DNA from: Hyphomicrobiales bacterium
GTDB lineage: Bacteria; Pseudomonadota; Alphaproteobacteria; Rhizobiales; Rhizobiaceae
Direction: 5' to 3'
Length of the DNA: 33,243 bases
NCBI GenBank assembly: GCA_024225445.1
Contig: JAAEMP010000267.1
Location: 1 to 33,243, forward strand
Shown: piece by piece, positions 26,541 to 33,243 of the stretch
Layout of the letters: every line of letters starts with the position of its first letter
How positions within the stretch are numbered: position 1 is the first letter of the stretch
Made by a program: the position numbers and the translations under genes
The notes under the pieces: generated by a model
The model's database searches: none
The model's input: the letters and a program-made list of their open reading frames with translations, nothing else
Told to the model about the DNA's origin: nothing

Positions 26541-26810
26541 GTGAAACACGAACATGAAATTTTTGGTGCCAGTCCAGTCATGAGCATCAAGGAGCTGGCA
26601 GATCTTGGTAGTGAGAAGGTCGCCTATGTGCGCTCGATGTCTTCGCAAGAAGTAATGGAAAAATTTCCAATGGTAGAGGGTTTGCAGCCTGGATTTGTTC
26701 TTTGGGCATTGTTTTCAGCCAGCGGAAATCCGCTTGCAATTGCGGATCAACCAGCCGATGTTCTTTCAAATGCCATGGAACTGGATTTACACCCGGTCAG
26801 TTTGCACTGA
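26541..26810 (+). CDS. DUF1150 family protein
   Basis: Small alphaproteobacterial protein of unknown function, often next to hsp20. 89 residues from the GTG at 26541, chosen because AAAGG is seven bases upstream; GTG at 26526 would add five residues. Recognisable core: MSIKELADLGSEKVAYVRSM, FALWALFSASG-like FVLWALFSASGNPLAIADQP. There are no membrane segments. It is probably cotranscribed with hsp20. The following 316 bp are non-coding. Confidence 0.82.
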   Translation: MKHEHEIFGASPVMSIKELADLGSEKVAYVRSMSSQEVMEKFPMVEGLQPGFVLWALFSASGNPLAIADQPADVLSNAMELDLHPVSLH

Positions 26811-27126
26811 TATCAGGGTTCGCGACGTGTAACCATGAAAAGGTCTATGACCTGGAGCCTGTCGCGCTCTAGGGTTTGTTGAGTATCAGGATTCATGAAT
26901 CAGTTTACTCGGCTAGGCGCGGAACCCGAATATGTATCTGGGAGATATGTATATCGGGCAAGGTTAGCAACGTAGCCCCAATAAGATTCTGGGGGCTGAT
27001 TTGGGCCGCCCCAAGAATATGGCGAAGGCTTGTTTTTCACGCCCGCGTATAGACCACTGCGCAAAGCATGCCTTGCCAGCAAACGTGAAAGACAAGTCAA
27101 ATGATTCAATCCAAACCGGAAGTGCT
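26811..27126. repeat. Block of nested inverted repeats between DUF1150 and hpf
   Basis: No convincing gene lies here. Inverted repeats fill it. CGCGAC/GTCGCG (26821-26866) encloses AGGTC-TAT-GACCT. GCGC(T)CTAG/CTAGGCGC (26864-26920) encloses GAGTA/TACTC and the perfect palindrome GATTCATGAATC (26890-26901). CCCGA/TCGGG (26925-26958) has a further bulged stem. AGCCCC/GGGGCT spans 26974-26997, TTGGG/CCCAA spans 27001-27014, and GGCAAGG (26957-26963) pairs at long range with CCTTGCC (27071-27077). The right end (about 27098-27130, ending CCGGAAGTGCTCTAG) resembles one arm of intergenic palindromic repeats I recall from rhizobial genomes. It could be a mosaic repeat (RIME/RPE type) or a structured RNA. 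Confidence 0.55.
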
Positions 27127-27696
27127 CTAGTTTGAATTTCGAGTCGGATCAATCCAGCCGATATTTCCATCGCTGCGTCGATAGACAACGTTGACCTGAT
27201 TATTGGAGGCGTTGGTAAACACAATTACCGGTTCATCTGTCAGGTCCAGTTGCATTACCGCGTCAGCAACGCTTTGTAGCAGAATCTGTTTCGAACTTTC
27301 GGCGATGGTTACCGGAGAAAAATTCTCCGGAATTTCTTCATCCGCTTCAGGTGCTTCCATAACAATATAAGCGGCATCTCCAATATCGCGTGAAGCGTTG
27401 TTGTGGTGGTCTTTCAGTCGTCTTTTATATCGGCGCAGCCTTTTTTCAACACGTTCAGCTGCAGCATCAAAACATGCCGTTGCATTTGCCATGTTTGCTG
27501 TGGCTTGCAAGATAATCCCGGTGTCCAGATGAACCATACAATCACAATGAAAACCCGAGCCGGATTTTTCTACCGTAACATGGCCGGAATAACCGCCATC
27601 GAAAAACTTTGATACAGCCTCATCAATTCGATATTCAATTCGTTCACGCAGAGTATCACCAATGTCCATATTTTTTCCGGAGATTCGAAGGCTCAT
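27127..27696 (-). CDS. hpf: Ribosome hibernation-promoting factor, long form
   Basis: Binds the 30S decoding region and, in the long form, drives 100S ribosome dimers in stationary phase. The 189-residue protein has the N-terminal S30AE/RaiA domain (MSLRISGKNMDIGDTLRERIEYRIDEAVSKFF to about 100) and the C-terminal dimerisation domain (about 128-185: PVTIAESSKQILLQSVADAVMQLDLTDEPVIVFTNA and QVNVVYRRSDGNIGWIDP). AGAGG precedes the ATG by five bases. It is downstream of rpoN as usual; the ptsN gene that normally follows is absent. Confidence 0.94.
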   Translation of the reverse strand: MSLRISGKNMDIGDTLRERIEYRIDEAVSKFFDGGYSGHVTVEKSGSGFHCDCMVHLDTGIILQATANMANATACFDAAAERVEKRLRRYKRRLKDHHNNASRDIGDAAYIVMEAPEADEEIPENFSPVTIAESSKQILLQSVADAVMQLDLTDEPVIVFTNASNNQVNVVYRRSDGNIGWIDPTRNSN

Positions 27697-27806
27697 TTTA
27701 ACCTCTTATAATTATTGTTTTGATAAAAATATGTTAGCCCCAGTTTGCTAAAGGGAAAAGGGGAAGTTACAATAATCGGCAAGAAAAGCGTGAATATTGA
27801 CGGTTA

Positions 27807-27826
27807 CTCCAGATTCAGGTCTGGAG
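27807..27826. promoter_or_regulatory. Perfect hairpin between rpoN and hpf
   Basis: CTCCAGA-TTCAGG-TCTGGAG is a seven-pair stem with a six-base loop in the 211-bp gap between rpoN and hpf. There is no T-run after it on either strand, so it is more likely an operator or an mRNA processing/stability element than an intrinsic terminator. Confidence 0.4.
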
Positions 27827-27907
27827 ATATAGCAGACGGGAGGAAATAATGAAATTTCGGTTGAGGAGTTGCCAATAAAACCAGAGAATTGCGGGTAATC
27901 ATCAGTG

Positions 27908-29428
27908 TTATCCACTATCACGGACTTTTAACTCCCTGCGCCTTTGAATTGAAGACATTATTCCCATTGATTCGCGATATTTGGTGACGGTTCGTCGGGC
28001 AATATCTATACCATCTTCTGACAGCTGTTGAGCTATATTTTCATCTGAAAGCACATTGTTACTGGTCTCATCACGTATCAAATTCTGAATTTTTACCTGA
28101 ATGGATTTTCCACCAATATTCTCGTTGCCATTTTTTCCGGATATTCCGGACATGAAGAAATATTTGAATTCGAATATTCCCCTGTCGCAGGTCAGATATT
28201 TGTTTCTGGTTACTCTACTTATGGTCGATTCATGCAAATCAGTTTTTTCAGCGATTGCCCTTAATGTAAGCGGTTTGAGAAATTCTTCGCCATTTACAAA
28301 AAACATATCCTGCTGCCTGACAATCTCGGTGGCTACTTTCAATATTGTTTTTGCGCGCTGGTCCAGGCTTGCTACCAGCCAATTGGCGTTTTGCAGATTG
28401 TCGATCAAAAATTTTCTGTCGGATTTTTTCAGGCCGAGATCTTTGATTTCAGCATAATATTCACGGTTGATCAGAACTTTGGGCAGGTTTTGGCTGTTGA
28501 GTTCAATTTGCCAGGTTCCATCAGTATTTGTACTAACAAAGACATCAGCGGTGACATATTGTACCGGAGCTGAGTTGAAAGCATCCCCGGGCCGTGGCTC
28601 CAGTTCCTGGATTTCACGAGCCATATCGATAAGATCTTCATAGCTGACTTTGCATATTCGAGCAAGTTTTCCATAATCCCTTTTAGCTAAAAGCTTGAGA
28701 TTATCCGTGAAGATTTCCATCGCCGGGTCCAGGCGGTTTTTATCCTGTAATTGTAATCGCATGCATTCCCCAAGATCTCTGGCTCCCACTCCTGGCGGGT
28801 CAAATTTTTGAATCTGATGCAAAACTTCAAATATGGACTCGATATTGGTTTCAGTGGAATTGCACAGGATGGAAAGGTCATCTCTCAGATATCCATCCTC
28901 ATCAATAAGATCGATGATATCGCCGGCAATCTTTATGTCACCAGGGTTACGAAAAGTCAGGGCCGCCTGCTGTAATAGATTATCTCTCAAACTTTGCTGA
29001 CTGGCAACAAAGGCTTCCAGATCATTCAATCTTCCAGAAAGTTCAATCTGACCTGAATTTGATGAGCCGCCGGACTGCGAATTGGTGAACGAATCGCGCG
29101 CGCGGGAAACAGAGAGGATATCTGAAGGTCGCTTTTGACTGTCTTGCGGGGTTGAATTCCATTCGCTTGAATGGCCATCCAGCTCGAGCGGTTGCCTGGT
29201 TTCAGAATTTTTCGGTTGCGCCTTCTCGCCCGCCTGTTTGCGCCGCTCTTCAGGAAATTCACTGATTGAGTTTTTCAGCTCCAATAGCGGGTTTTTTTCA
29301 ATCTCATCCTGTACGAAACTGGTAAGTTCCAGCGCACTCATTTGCAGCAACTTGATTGACTGCATGAGTTGCGGTGTTAAAGCCAGTCCCTGCGTCTGGC
29401 GAAGTTGCAATTTTGTTGATTGAGCCAT
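27908..29428 (-). CDS. rpoN: RNA polymerase sigma-54 factor
   Basis: Alternative sigma factor for -24/-12 promoters, needing AAA+ activators. The 506-residue protein has the activator-interacting N-terminus (QLRQTQGLALTPQLMQSIKLLQMSALEL; ELEKNPLLEL-like EIEKNPLLEL), then a polar disordered region II (about 55-125). Next come the core-binding domain and an HTH (LTLRAIAEKTDLHESTISRVTRNKYL). The RpoN box ARRTVTKYRE is at 477-486. GGGAG precedes the ATG. Gene order lptB-rpoN-hpf is conserved in Rhizobiales. Confidence 0.97.
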   Translation of the reverse strand: MAQSTKLQLRQTQGLALTPQLMQSIKLLQMSALELTSFVQDEIEKNPLLELKNSISEFPEERRKQAGEKAQPKNSETRQPLELDGHSSEWNSTPQDSQKRPSDILSVSRARDSFTNSQSGGSSNSGQIELSGRLNDLEAFVASQQSLRDNLLQQAALTFRNPGDIKIAGDIIDLIDEDGYLRDDLSILCNSTETNIESIFEVLHQIQKFDPPGVGARDLGECMRLQLQDKNRLDPAMEIFTDNLKLLAKRDYGKLARICKVSYEDLIDMAREIQELEPRPGDAFNSAPVQYVTADVFVSTNTDGTWQIELNSQNLPKVLINREYYAEIKDLGLKKSDRKFLIDNLQNANWLVASLDQRAKTILKVATEIVRQQDMFFVNGEEFLKPLTLRAIAEKTDLHESTISRVTRNKYLTCDRGIFEFKYFFMSGISGKNGNENIGGKSIQVKIQNLIRDETSNNVLSDENIAQQLSEDGIDIARRTVTKYRESMGIMSSIQRRRELKVRDSG

Positions 29429-29510
29429 TTTGCTCCCGATTTTATACCGTCATTCCAGCGGAGATTGGTAATAACCTGTGTCTGGTGCGTATGATATCAC
29501 ACCAATATTC

Positions 29511-30332
29511 CTAAAGCGTAAATTGCTCACCCAGATAAAATCGTTTCACGTCCTGATTTCGCACAATGTCTTCAGGCCTGCCATGGGTTAGAACCTGTCC
29601 ATCATGCAGAATATATGCCCGGTCAATCAGGCCCAGTGTTTCGCGAACATTGTGATCGGTAATCAACACGCCAATACCACGACGTGTCAAATGGCGAACC
29701 AGTTCCTGGATATCTCCCACGGCAATTGGGTCAATACCGGCGAAAGGTTCATCCAGCAGCATAAAAGTGGGGCGTGAAGCCAGCGCCCGAGCTATTTCAC
29801 ACCGGCGCCGTTCACCTCCTGATAGTGCAATAGATGGCGATTTGCGTAACCGGCTTATGGAGAATTCCTCAAGCAGGGCATCAAGTTGGCGTTCGCGTTC
29901 CTTTTTATCCGGTTCAACCACCTCAAGTACCGCGCGAATATTGTTCTCAACGCTCAGTCCACGAAATATCGATGCTTCCTGGGGAAGATATCCAATGCCA
30001 AGTCGCGCTCTGCGATACATTGGCATGCTGGTAATATCAAAACCATTGAGATTAATTGTGCCCTGATCAACCGGTACCAATCCGGTGATCATATAAAAAC
30101 AGGTGGTTTTACCAGCGCCATTTGGACCCAGCAAACCGACCGCTTCACCCCGGCGCACTCCCAGGCTGACGCCATTGACAACTTTGCGACCTTTATAACT
30201 TTTTTCGATATTGTCGATTATCAATACACCTTCGCGCGAACGAGGCTCGCGGGAATGACCCGGCGGAGCATTTTTGATCAGCTTCTTGACAAATTCTGGT
30301 TCTGGCGTGAAATTACCGGATGATTTAGTCAC
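29511..30332 (-). CDS. lptB: LPS export ABC transporter ATP-binding protein LptB
   Basis: Cytoplasmic ATPase of the LptB2FGC complex that extracts LPS from the inner membrane. GTG start at 30332 chosen because AGAGG is four bases upstream, giving 273 residues; TTG at 30377 lacks a ribosome site. Walker A GPNGAGKTT (69-77), Q-loop YLPQEASIFRGLSVENNI, signature LSGGERRR (170-177), Walker B FMLLDEPFAGIDP and the switch His227 (TDHNVRETL) are all present. A polar extension of about 35 residues precedes the ABC domain, longer than enterobacterial LptB. lptF/G are not here. Confidence 0.95.
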   Translation of the reverse strand: MTKSSGNFTPEPEFVKKLIKNAPPGHSREPRSREGVLIIDNIEKSYKGRKVVNGVSLGVRRGEAVGLLGPNGAGKTTCFYMITGLVPVDQGTINLNGFDITSMPMYRRARLGIGYLPQEASIFRGLSVENNIRAVLEVVEPDKKERERQLDALLEEFSISRLRKSPSIALSGGERRRCEIARALASRPTFMLLDEPFAGIDPIAVGDIQELVRHLTRRGIGVLITDHNVRETLGLIDRAYILHDGQVLTHGRPEDIVRNQDVKRFYLGEQFTL

Positions 30333-30618
30333 GTTACCTCTGGGGCGAAAAATTGGCAGTGGATACGAATTGCGCAATTAACTGCGATTTTCTACCATCA
30401 AATGGAGTATTATCAACTTCCTTTAGTATATTTTATACATTTGTTGAATCTCTAATTTCATTCAACCGAATTTACCTCAGAATCAAATATTTCAAATCTC
30501 ACGCAAGAGGCAAAATAATTACTAGGTCAATTTTCAAGTTGTGGGTTGGACACTAGGGGCTATATAAAGAAAAGTTTTAAACCAATGCCGATTTGATCGC
30601 GCAAATCAGTTGGGTTTG
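30333..30618 (-). promoter_or_regulatory. lptA-lptB intergenic region
   Basis: This 286-bp AT-rich gap holds no recognised gene. A six-pair stem GATTTG/CAAATC at about 30594-30611, just after the lptA stop, could end or slow the lptCA transcript. TATACT and TATAAA elements around 30425-30440 on the minus strand suggest a promoter for lptB-rpoN, but no convincing -35 was found. Confidence 0.3.
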
Positions 30619-31236
30619 TTACTTTTTTCTGGGCGCATTTTTGGGATCAAATAGGATTATCGGGCGGCCTTTGTTTTTGCATGGTTTCAGTGTTGCGGAA
30701 CTTGTTCGCAGATTAACCTCCAGAATACAGCCAAAAACCAAATTGGACCCCTGGGAAATAATTACATTGCCGCTGAGTTTTACAGTTTGCTTCAACATGT
30801 TAAAATCGCCGCGTTCTGCGGTTGCTTTCTGATCACCGGAGCGCACGGCAATTTCTCCAGTGGCTTCAATATATTTCAGATTGCCATCGGGAGTTTTGTC
30901 GCCGCGGGTGTAGGTAACCTTCATTCGTTTGGCTTTTAGAATTGTCGTACCCTGTACCACCTCAACATTGCCCGAGAACACCGCAGTTCCCTTTTTGTCT
31001 TTCACTTCCAGACGGTCGGCGGAAATCTGGATAGGCTTGTCGGAATCCTGCATTCCCTCGAATGCGCCAGAAAAATTCTGGGCAGATATTTGCGTTGGCA
31101 TAACCAATGCCAGCAAAGCTGCAATTGGAATAACCCATTTGACTATTCGAATAATCCTGTTTGTCATGCCCATTGATATATCCATTCTGACGGGAATTGA
31201 GTTTTCAGCATTTAGAAGGTAGACACCGGAATTCAT
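30619..31236 (-). CDS. lptA: LPS transport periplasmic protein LptA
   Basis: Periplasmic bridge protein carrying LPS from LptC to LptD. The 205-residue frame begins with a short polar stretch, then a signal sequence from about residue 24 (MTNRIIRIVKWVIPIAALLALVMPTQISA). Next is the OstA/LptA beta-jellyroll domain: PIQISADRLEVKDKKGTAVFSGNVEVVQG and GEIAVRSGDQKATAERGDFNM. The start may be internal (ATG at 31185, 31173 or 31167), since none has a good ribosome site. It is 7 bp after lptC and precedes lptB by 286 bp. Confidence 0.9.
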   Translation of the reverse strand: MNSGVYLLNAENSIPVRMDISMGMTNRIIRIVKWVIPIAALLALVMPTQISAQNFSGAFEGMQDSDKPIQISADRLEVKDKKGTAVFSGNVEVVQGTTILKAKRMKVTYTRGDKTPDGNLKYIEATGEIAVRSGDQKATAERGDFNMLKQTVKLSGNVIISQGSNLVFGCILEVNLRTSSATLKPCKNKGRPIILFDPKNAPRKK

Positions 31237-31243
31237 TGATGAG

Positions 31244-31942
31244 CTACTTTTTCTTGGTAGATGGCTGGATTACGAGTTTAACACCAGTGCTGAAAACCAG
31301 GCGATCACCGTTTTCAAAAATTTCCAGGGATTGCGAGGTGATACTTGCACTTTCGCTGGAGAAATTTATCGAACGGTGGGTACTCATTGTTCCCGCATTC
31401 AGGTCAAAATAGGCATCTTTTAATACCAGTTTCATGCCATCAGTAGTGATAACATTGACCGTACCTCCCAGTTCCAGTTTTTTTTCAGTTACGTCAAAAC
31501 TGCCATTGCCAGCCTTGATATTCGCCCATAATCCGTCTGCCAGTGGCAGTTTTGCCTTGATTTCATCCAGTTCCACCAGTGTCGGATTTTCGATGGACTG
31601 GATAGCTTTTACAGCTTCAACGGAATAGGGGCGGTTTTTCGGGTCAAATCCGTCCAGTTTGGGATTGTTCATCACCAGTTTGCCATCTTCAATTCCCGAA
31701 TCACCAATGGTAATATTCACTGGTAATTTTGGACGTAATAATAGTGCTGCCACTATCAGGGCAATGATGACCATGCCCGCCGCCGGCAGTACATATTTCA
31801 TAAGCTCGACGCGATTGGAATATTTTGCTGCCCGTTTAAAGTCGCTAATATCCCGTTCACGGTCAATAAATTCAAGACGGTTCCGGCGACTTTCGTTGGG
31901 TATTTGAAAATCGGAGTTTACTTGATGAGTTTGGATATTCAT
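31244..31942 (-). CDS. lptC: LPS export protein LptC
   Basis: Bitopic inner-membrane protein that receives LPS from LptB2FG and passes it to LptA. ATG at 31942 with GGAC upstream gives 232 residues; TTG at 31987 would add 15. One membrane segment lies at about residues 49-69 (YVLPAAGMVIIALIVAALLL) after a cytoplasmic tail. A periplasmic jellyroll domain follows (NPKLDGFDPKNRPYSVEAVKAIQ, TEKKLELGGTVNVITTDGMKL). Similarity is diffuse as usual for LptC, but neighbours lptA and lptB support it. Confidence 0.9.
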   Translation of the reverse strand: MNIQTHQVNSDFQIPNESRRNRLEFIDRERDISDFKRAAKYSNRVELMKYVLPAAGMVIIALIVAALLLRPKLPVNITIGDSGIEDGKLVMNNPKLDGFDPKNRPYSVEAVKAIQSIENPTLVELDEIKAKLPLADGLWANIKAGNGSFDVTEKKLELGGTVNVITTDGMKLVLKDAYFDLNAGTMSTHRSINFSSESASITSQSLEIFENGDRLVFSTGVKLVIQPSTKKK

Positions 31943-32114
31943 CTTTTTGTCCGGTTTGATCCCGGTATGTGGCAAAAATTGGTTCAATTCAATTTACCGC
32001 CCCCGTTCTTCGATTGTCCGCAGTTCAAGCTTGATTTCATGTCGATATTACGACGAAACTCCCTGAAATCCAAACAACTTCCGGTTATCGTCTTCAGTCT
32101 GTTGTTATTACCTC

Positions 32115-32732
32115 TCAACTATGGGCAAATATGTCGGTATCCGGCCATCCGGCCAAATCAAGTTTTGCCCGCCATGGTAAGAATTCAAAACAGGCATTGG
32201 CCAGATCAGCCCTTTCTTCCCGCAGCAGACGTTTATCAAGTTGCAGTTTCAATTGGTGCAGATGCAACACGTCTGATGCGGCATATTCAAGTTGTGCCTG
32301 GCTTAGTTCATCTGCTGCCCAGTCTGAACTTTGTTGCTGTTTGGAAATGTCGGTATTCAGAAATTCACGTACCAGATCTTTCAAACCATGACGGTCGGAA
32401 TAGGTGCGCGTTAATTTTGAGGCAATTTTTGTACAAAAAACCGGATTGGTGATAACTCCCAGATATTTATATAATATCGCCACATCAAATCGGGCAAAGT
32501 GAAATATTTTGGTAATCGCCTGGTCTTCCAGCAGTTTCACCAGGTTTGGAGCCCTGGTTTGCCCCTTGGCGATCTGGACAACATCGGCGCTACCATCTCC
32601 TGGAGACAGTTGAACTACACATAAGCGGTCACGATGATTATTCAGTCCCAGTGCCTCGGTATCGATTGCGACGCTGCTGTTTTGGTAAAGGTCAAGATTG
32701 GGTAAATCACCCTTGTGGTGTCGAATGGACAA
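32115..32732 (-). CDS. nrnC: NrnC-type 3'-5' exoribonuclease (RNase D family)
   Basis: NrnC is the alphaproteobacterial enzyme that degrades RNA dinucleotides such as pGpG, often annotated as ribonuclease D. At 205 residues it has only the catalytic domain, lacking the HRDC domains of true RNase D. DEDDy residues are visible: Asp24/Glu26 (AIDTEALGL), Asp83 (HFARFDVAIL), Tyr150 and Asp154 (YAASDVLHLH). The blocks FCTKIASKLTRTYSDRHGLK and SKQQQSSDWA match Bartonella NrnC as I recall it. TTG start with AGGAG six bases upstream. It is upstream of lptC on the same strand. Confidence 0.92.
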   Translation of the reverse strand: MSIRHHKGDLPNLDLYQNSSVAIDTEALGLNNHRDRLCVVQLSPGDGSADVVQIAKGQTRAPNLVKLLEDQAITKIFHFARFDVAILYKYLGVITNPVFCTKIASKLTRTYSDRHGLKDLVREFLNTDISKQQQSSDWAADELSQAQLEYAASDVLHLHQLKLQLDKRLLREERADLANACFEFLPWRAKLDLAGWPDTDIFAHS

Positions 32733-33212
32733 GGAATTCTCCTGTTTGCTGGCAGTAAGAGAAGTTTATACCCCTCGTTAACAGAAAATTCTATCAAAAC
32801 CATTGATAATGGAACTTTATGTTGGTTTTCCTCGCCTGTTCCACTGAACCAGTTCAGAATTTCGAGCTCAGAGATTTCGAATCGATTAATCAATTTTTCA
32901 ACATTTTTCATTACCCCACCCACCCACGGTTGAAATGAGGGGTAGAACTGCCGCAAAACCAGGATTGCGTTTTATGGCGATATTGATCCAAAGCCGAAGT
33001 GAGTTCGATTTGAGTTAATCAGTTCCCTGGTTATATTCATCTATCCACTAACCCATTGAAACAACCCGATTTAATCGTACTGTGTTCAATTACACATCCT
33101 CTCTTGCCGTTTTCCCCTATATTTTAATCATCGCAAACAACGAACTACAGATCATTGCTTCCAGCAAGATTGAAACCAACGGATCTTAAAATCTTTGAGA
33201 GGATGAATTGAG
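32733..33212. other. Intergenic region between nrnC and the gene at the window end
   Basis: 480 bp without a recognised gene. On the minus strand an open frame runs from 32956 (TTG) or 32911 (ATG) through the nrnC start to 32642. It gives up to 104 residues of unfamiliar sequence (MKNVEKLINRFEISELEI...), overlapping nrnC by about 90 bases; this is weak evidence for a small gene. CCATT-GAT-AATGG (32800-32812) is a short hairpin. A promoter for the rightward gene is expected here, but no clear -35/-10 pair was found. Confidence 0.4.
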
Positions 33213-33243
33213 ATGACCCATATGTCCAAAACACGCAAGACAA
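33213..33243 (+). CDS. Start of a rightward gene, cut by the window end
   Basis: ATG at 33213 begins MTHMSKTRKT and runs off the window. AGAGGA (33198-33203) lies nine bases upstream, a good ribosome site; an in-frame ATG at 33222 is an alternative. The ten basic residues do not identify a family. Confidence 0.4.
   Translation, partial: MTHMSKTRKT

Noticed and set aside
26991-27030. GGGGCTGATT resembles the 5' end of tmRNA
   Set aside because: The rest of the tmRNA 5' consensus, the tag reading frame and a T-arm/CCA end are missing on both strands.
26900-27224. Two minus-strand open frames (69 and 86 codons) in the palindrome block
   Set aside because: They are unfamiliar, one overlaps hpf in another frame, and the stretch is explained by inverted repeats. 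No ribosome site supports them.
27905-27916. TTATCCACT near the rpoN stop as a DnaA box
   Set aside because: One mismatch, alone, and it is part of the rpoN stop region; likely chance.
29536-29551. CGTTTCACGT in lptB as a parS site
   Set aside because: Only a left half is present; the right arm is unrelated.

Overview
The window is a chromosomal segment of a fairly AT-rich alphaproteobacterium, most likely a member of the Hyphomicrobiales (Rhizobiales). The evidence is the gene order parB-parA-rsmG-mnmG-mnmE-rho-hemJ-hemE | ppsR-maf-aroE-coaE-dnaQ-secB-fxsA-timA-mltA-smr-xre, families typical of that order (DUF1402, DUF1150, MmcB, NrnC, ActS/ActR-type RegBA), and alphaproteobacterial-type parS sites. 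Species cannot be named from the sequence. No rRNA, tRNA, IS element, prophage or CRISPR array was seen.

Region 1 (1-8990, all minus strand) is the left side of the replication-origin neighbourhood: hemE, hemJ, rho, mnmE, mnmG, rsmG, parA and parB. Two perfect 16-bp parS palindromes lie here, one inside rsmG codons and one between mnmE and mnmG.

Region 2 (8991-9413) is a non-coding AT-rich gap between divergent hemE and ppsR, with DnaA boxes and CtrA-like sites. It is the best oriC candidate, matching the known hemE-side origin of Caulobacter and rhizobia.

Region 3 (9414-17469) runs mostly rightward: ppsR, maf, aroE, coaE and dnaQ in a tight run; secB and fxsA leftward; then timA, mltA, smr and an XRE regulator. 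In Agrobacterium-type genomes gyrB follows next; here it does not, so synteny breaks near 17470.

Region 4 (17470-26810) is mixed: a DUF1402 secreted protein and an SDR (minus), glpK (plus) with a GlpR-like operator, the redox two-component pair regB/actS and regA/actR (plus), glcB-mmcB (minus), and divergent from them hsp20-DUF1150 (plus) with an RpoH-like promoter.

Region 5 (26811-27126) is a non-coding block packed with nested inverted repeats. It lies where ptsN would be expected beside hpf, and is the most unusual stretch in the window.

Region 6 (27127-33243) is the leftward nrnC-lptC-lptA-lptB-rpoN-hpf cluster: LPS transport, sigma-54 and ribosome hibernation. A 480-bp gap follows, and the first codons of a rightward gene are at the window end.

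Most of this is ordinary core genome. The points worth checking are the origin architecture, the palindrome block with the missing ptsN, and several regulatory sites. Starts were adjusted where a Shine-Dalgarno sequence or family length decided them. No database search or computation was run.
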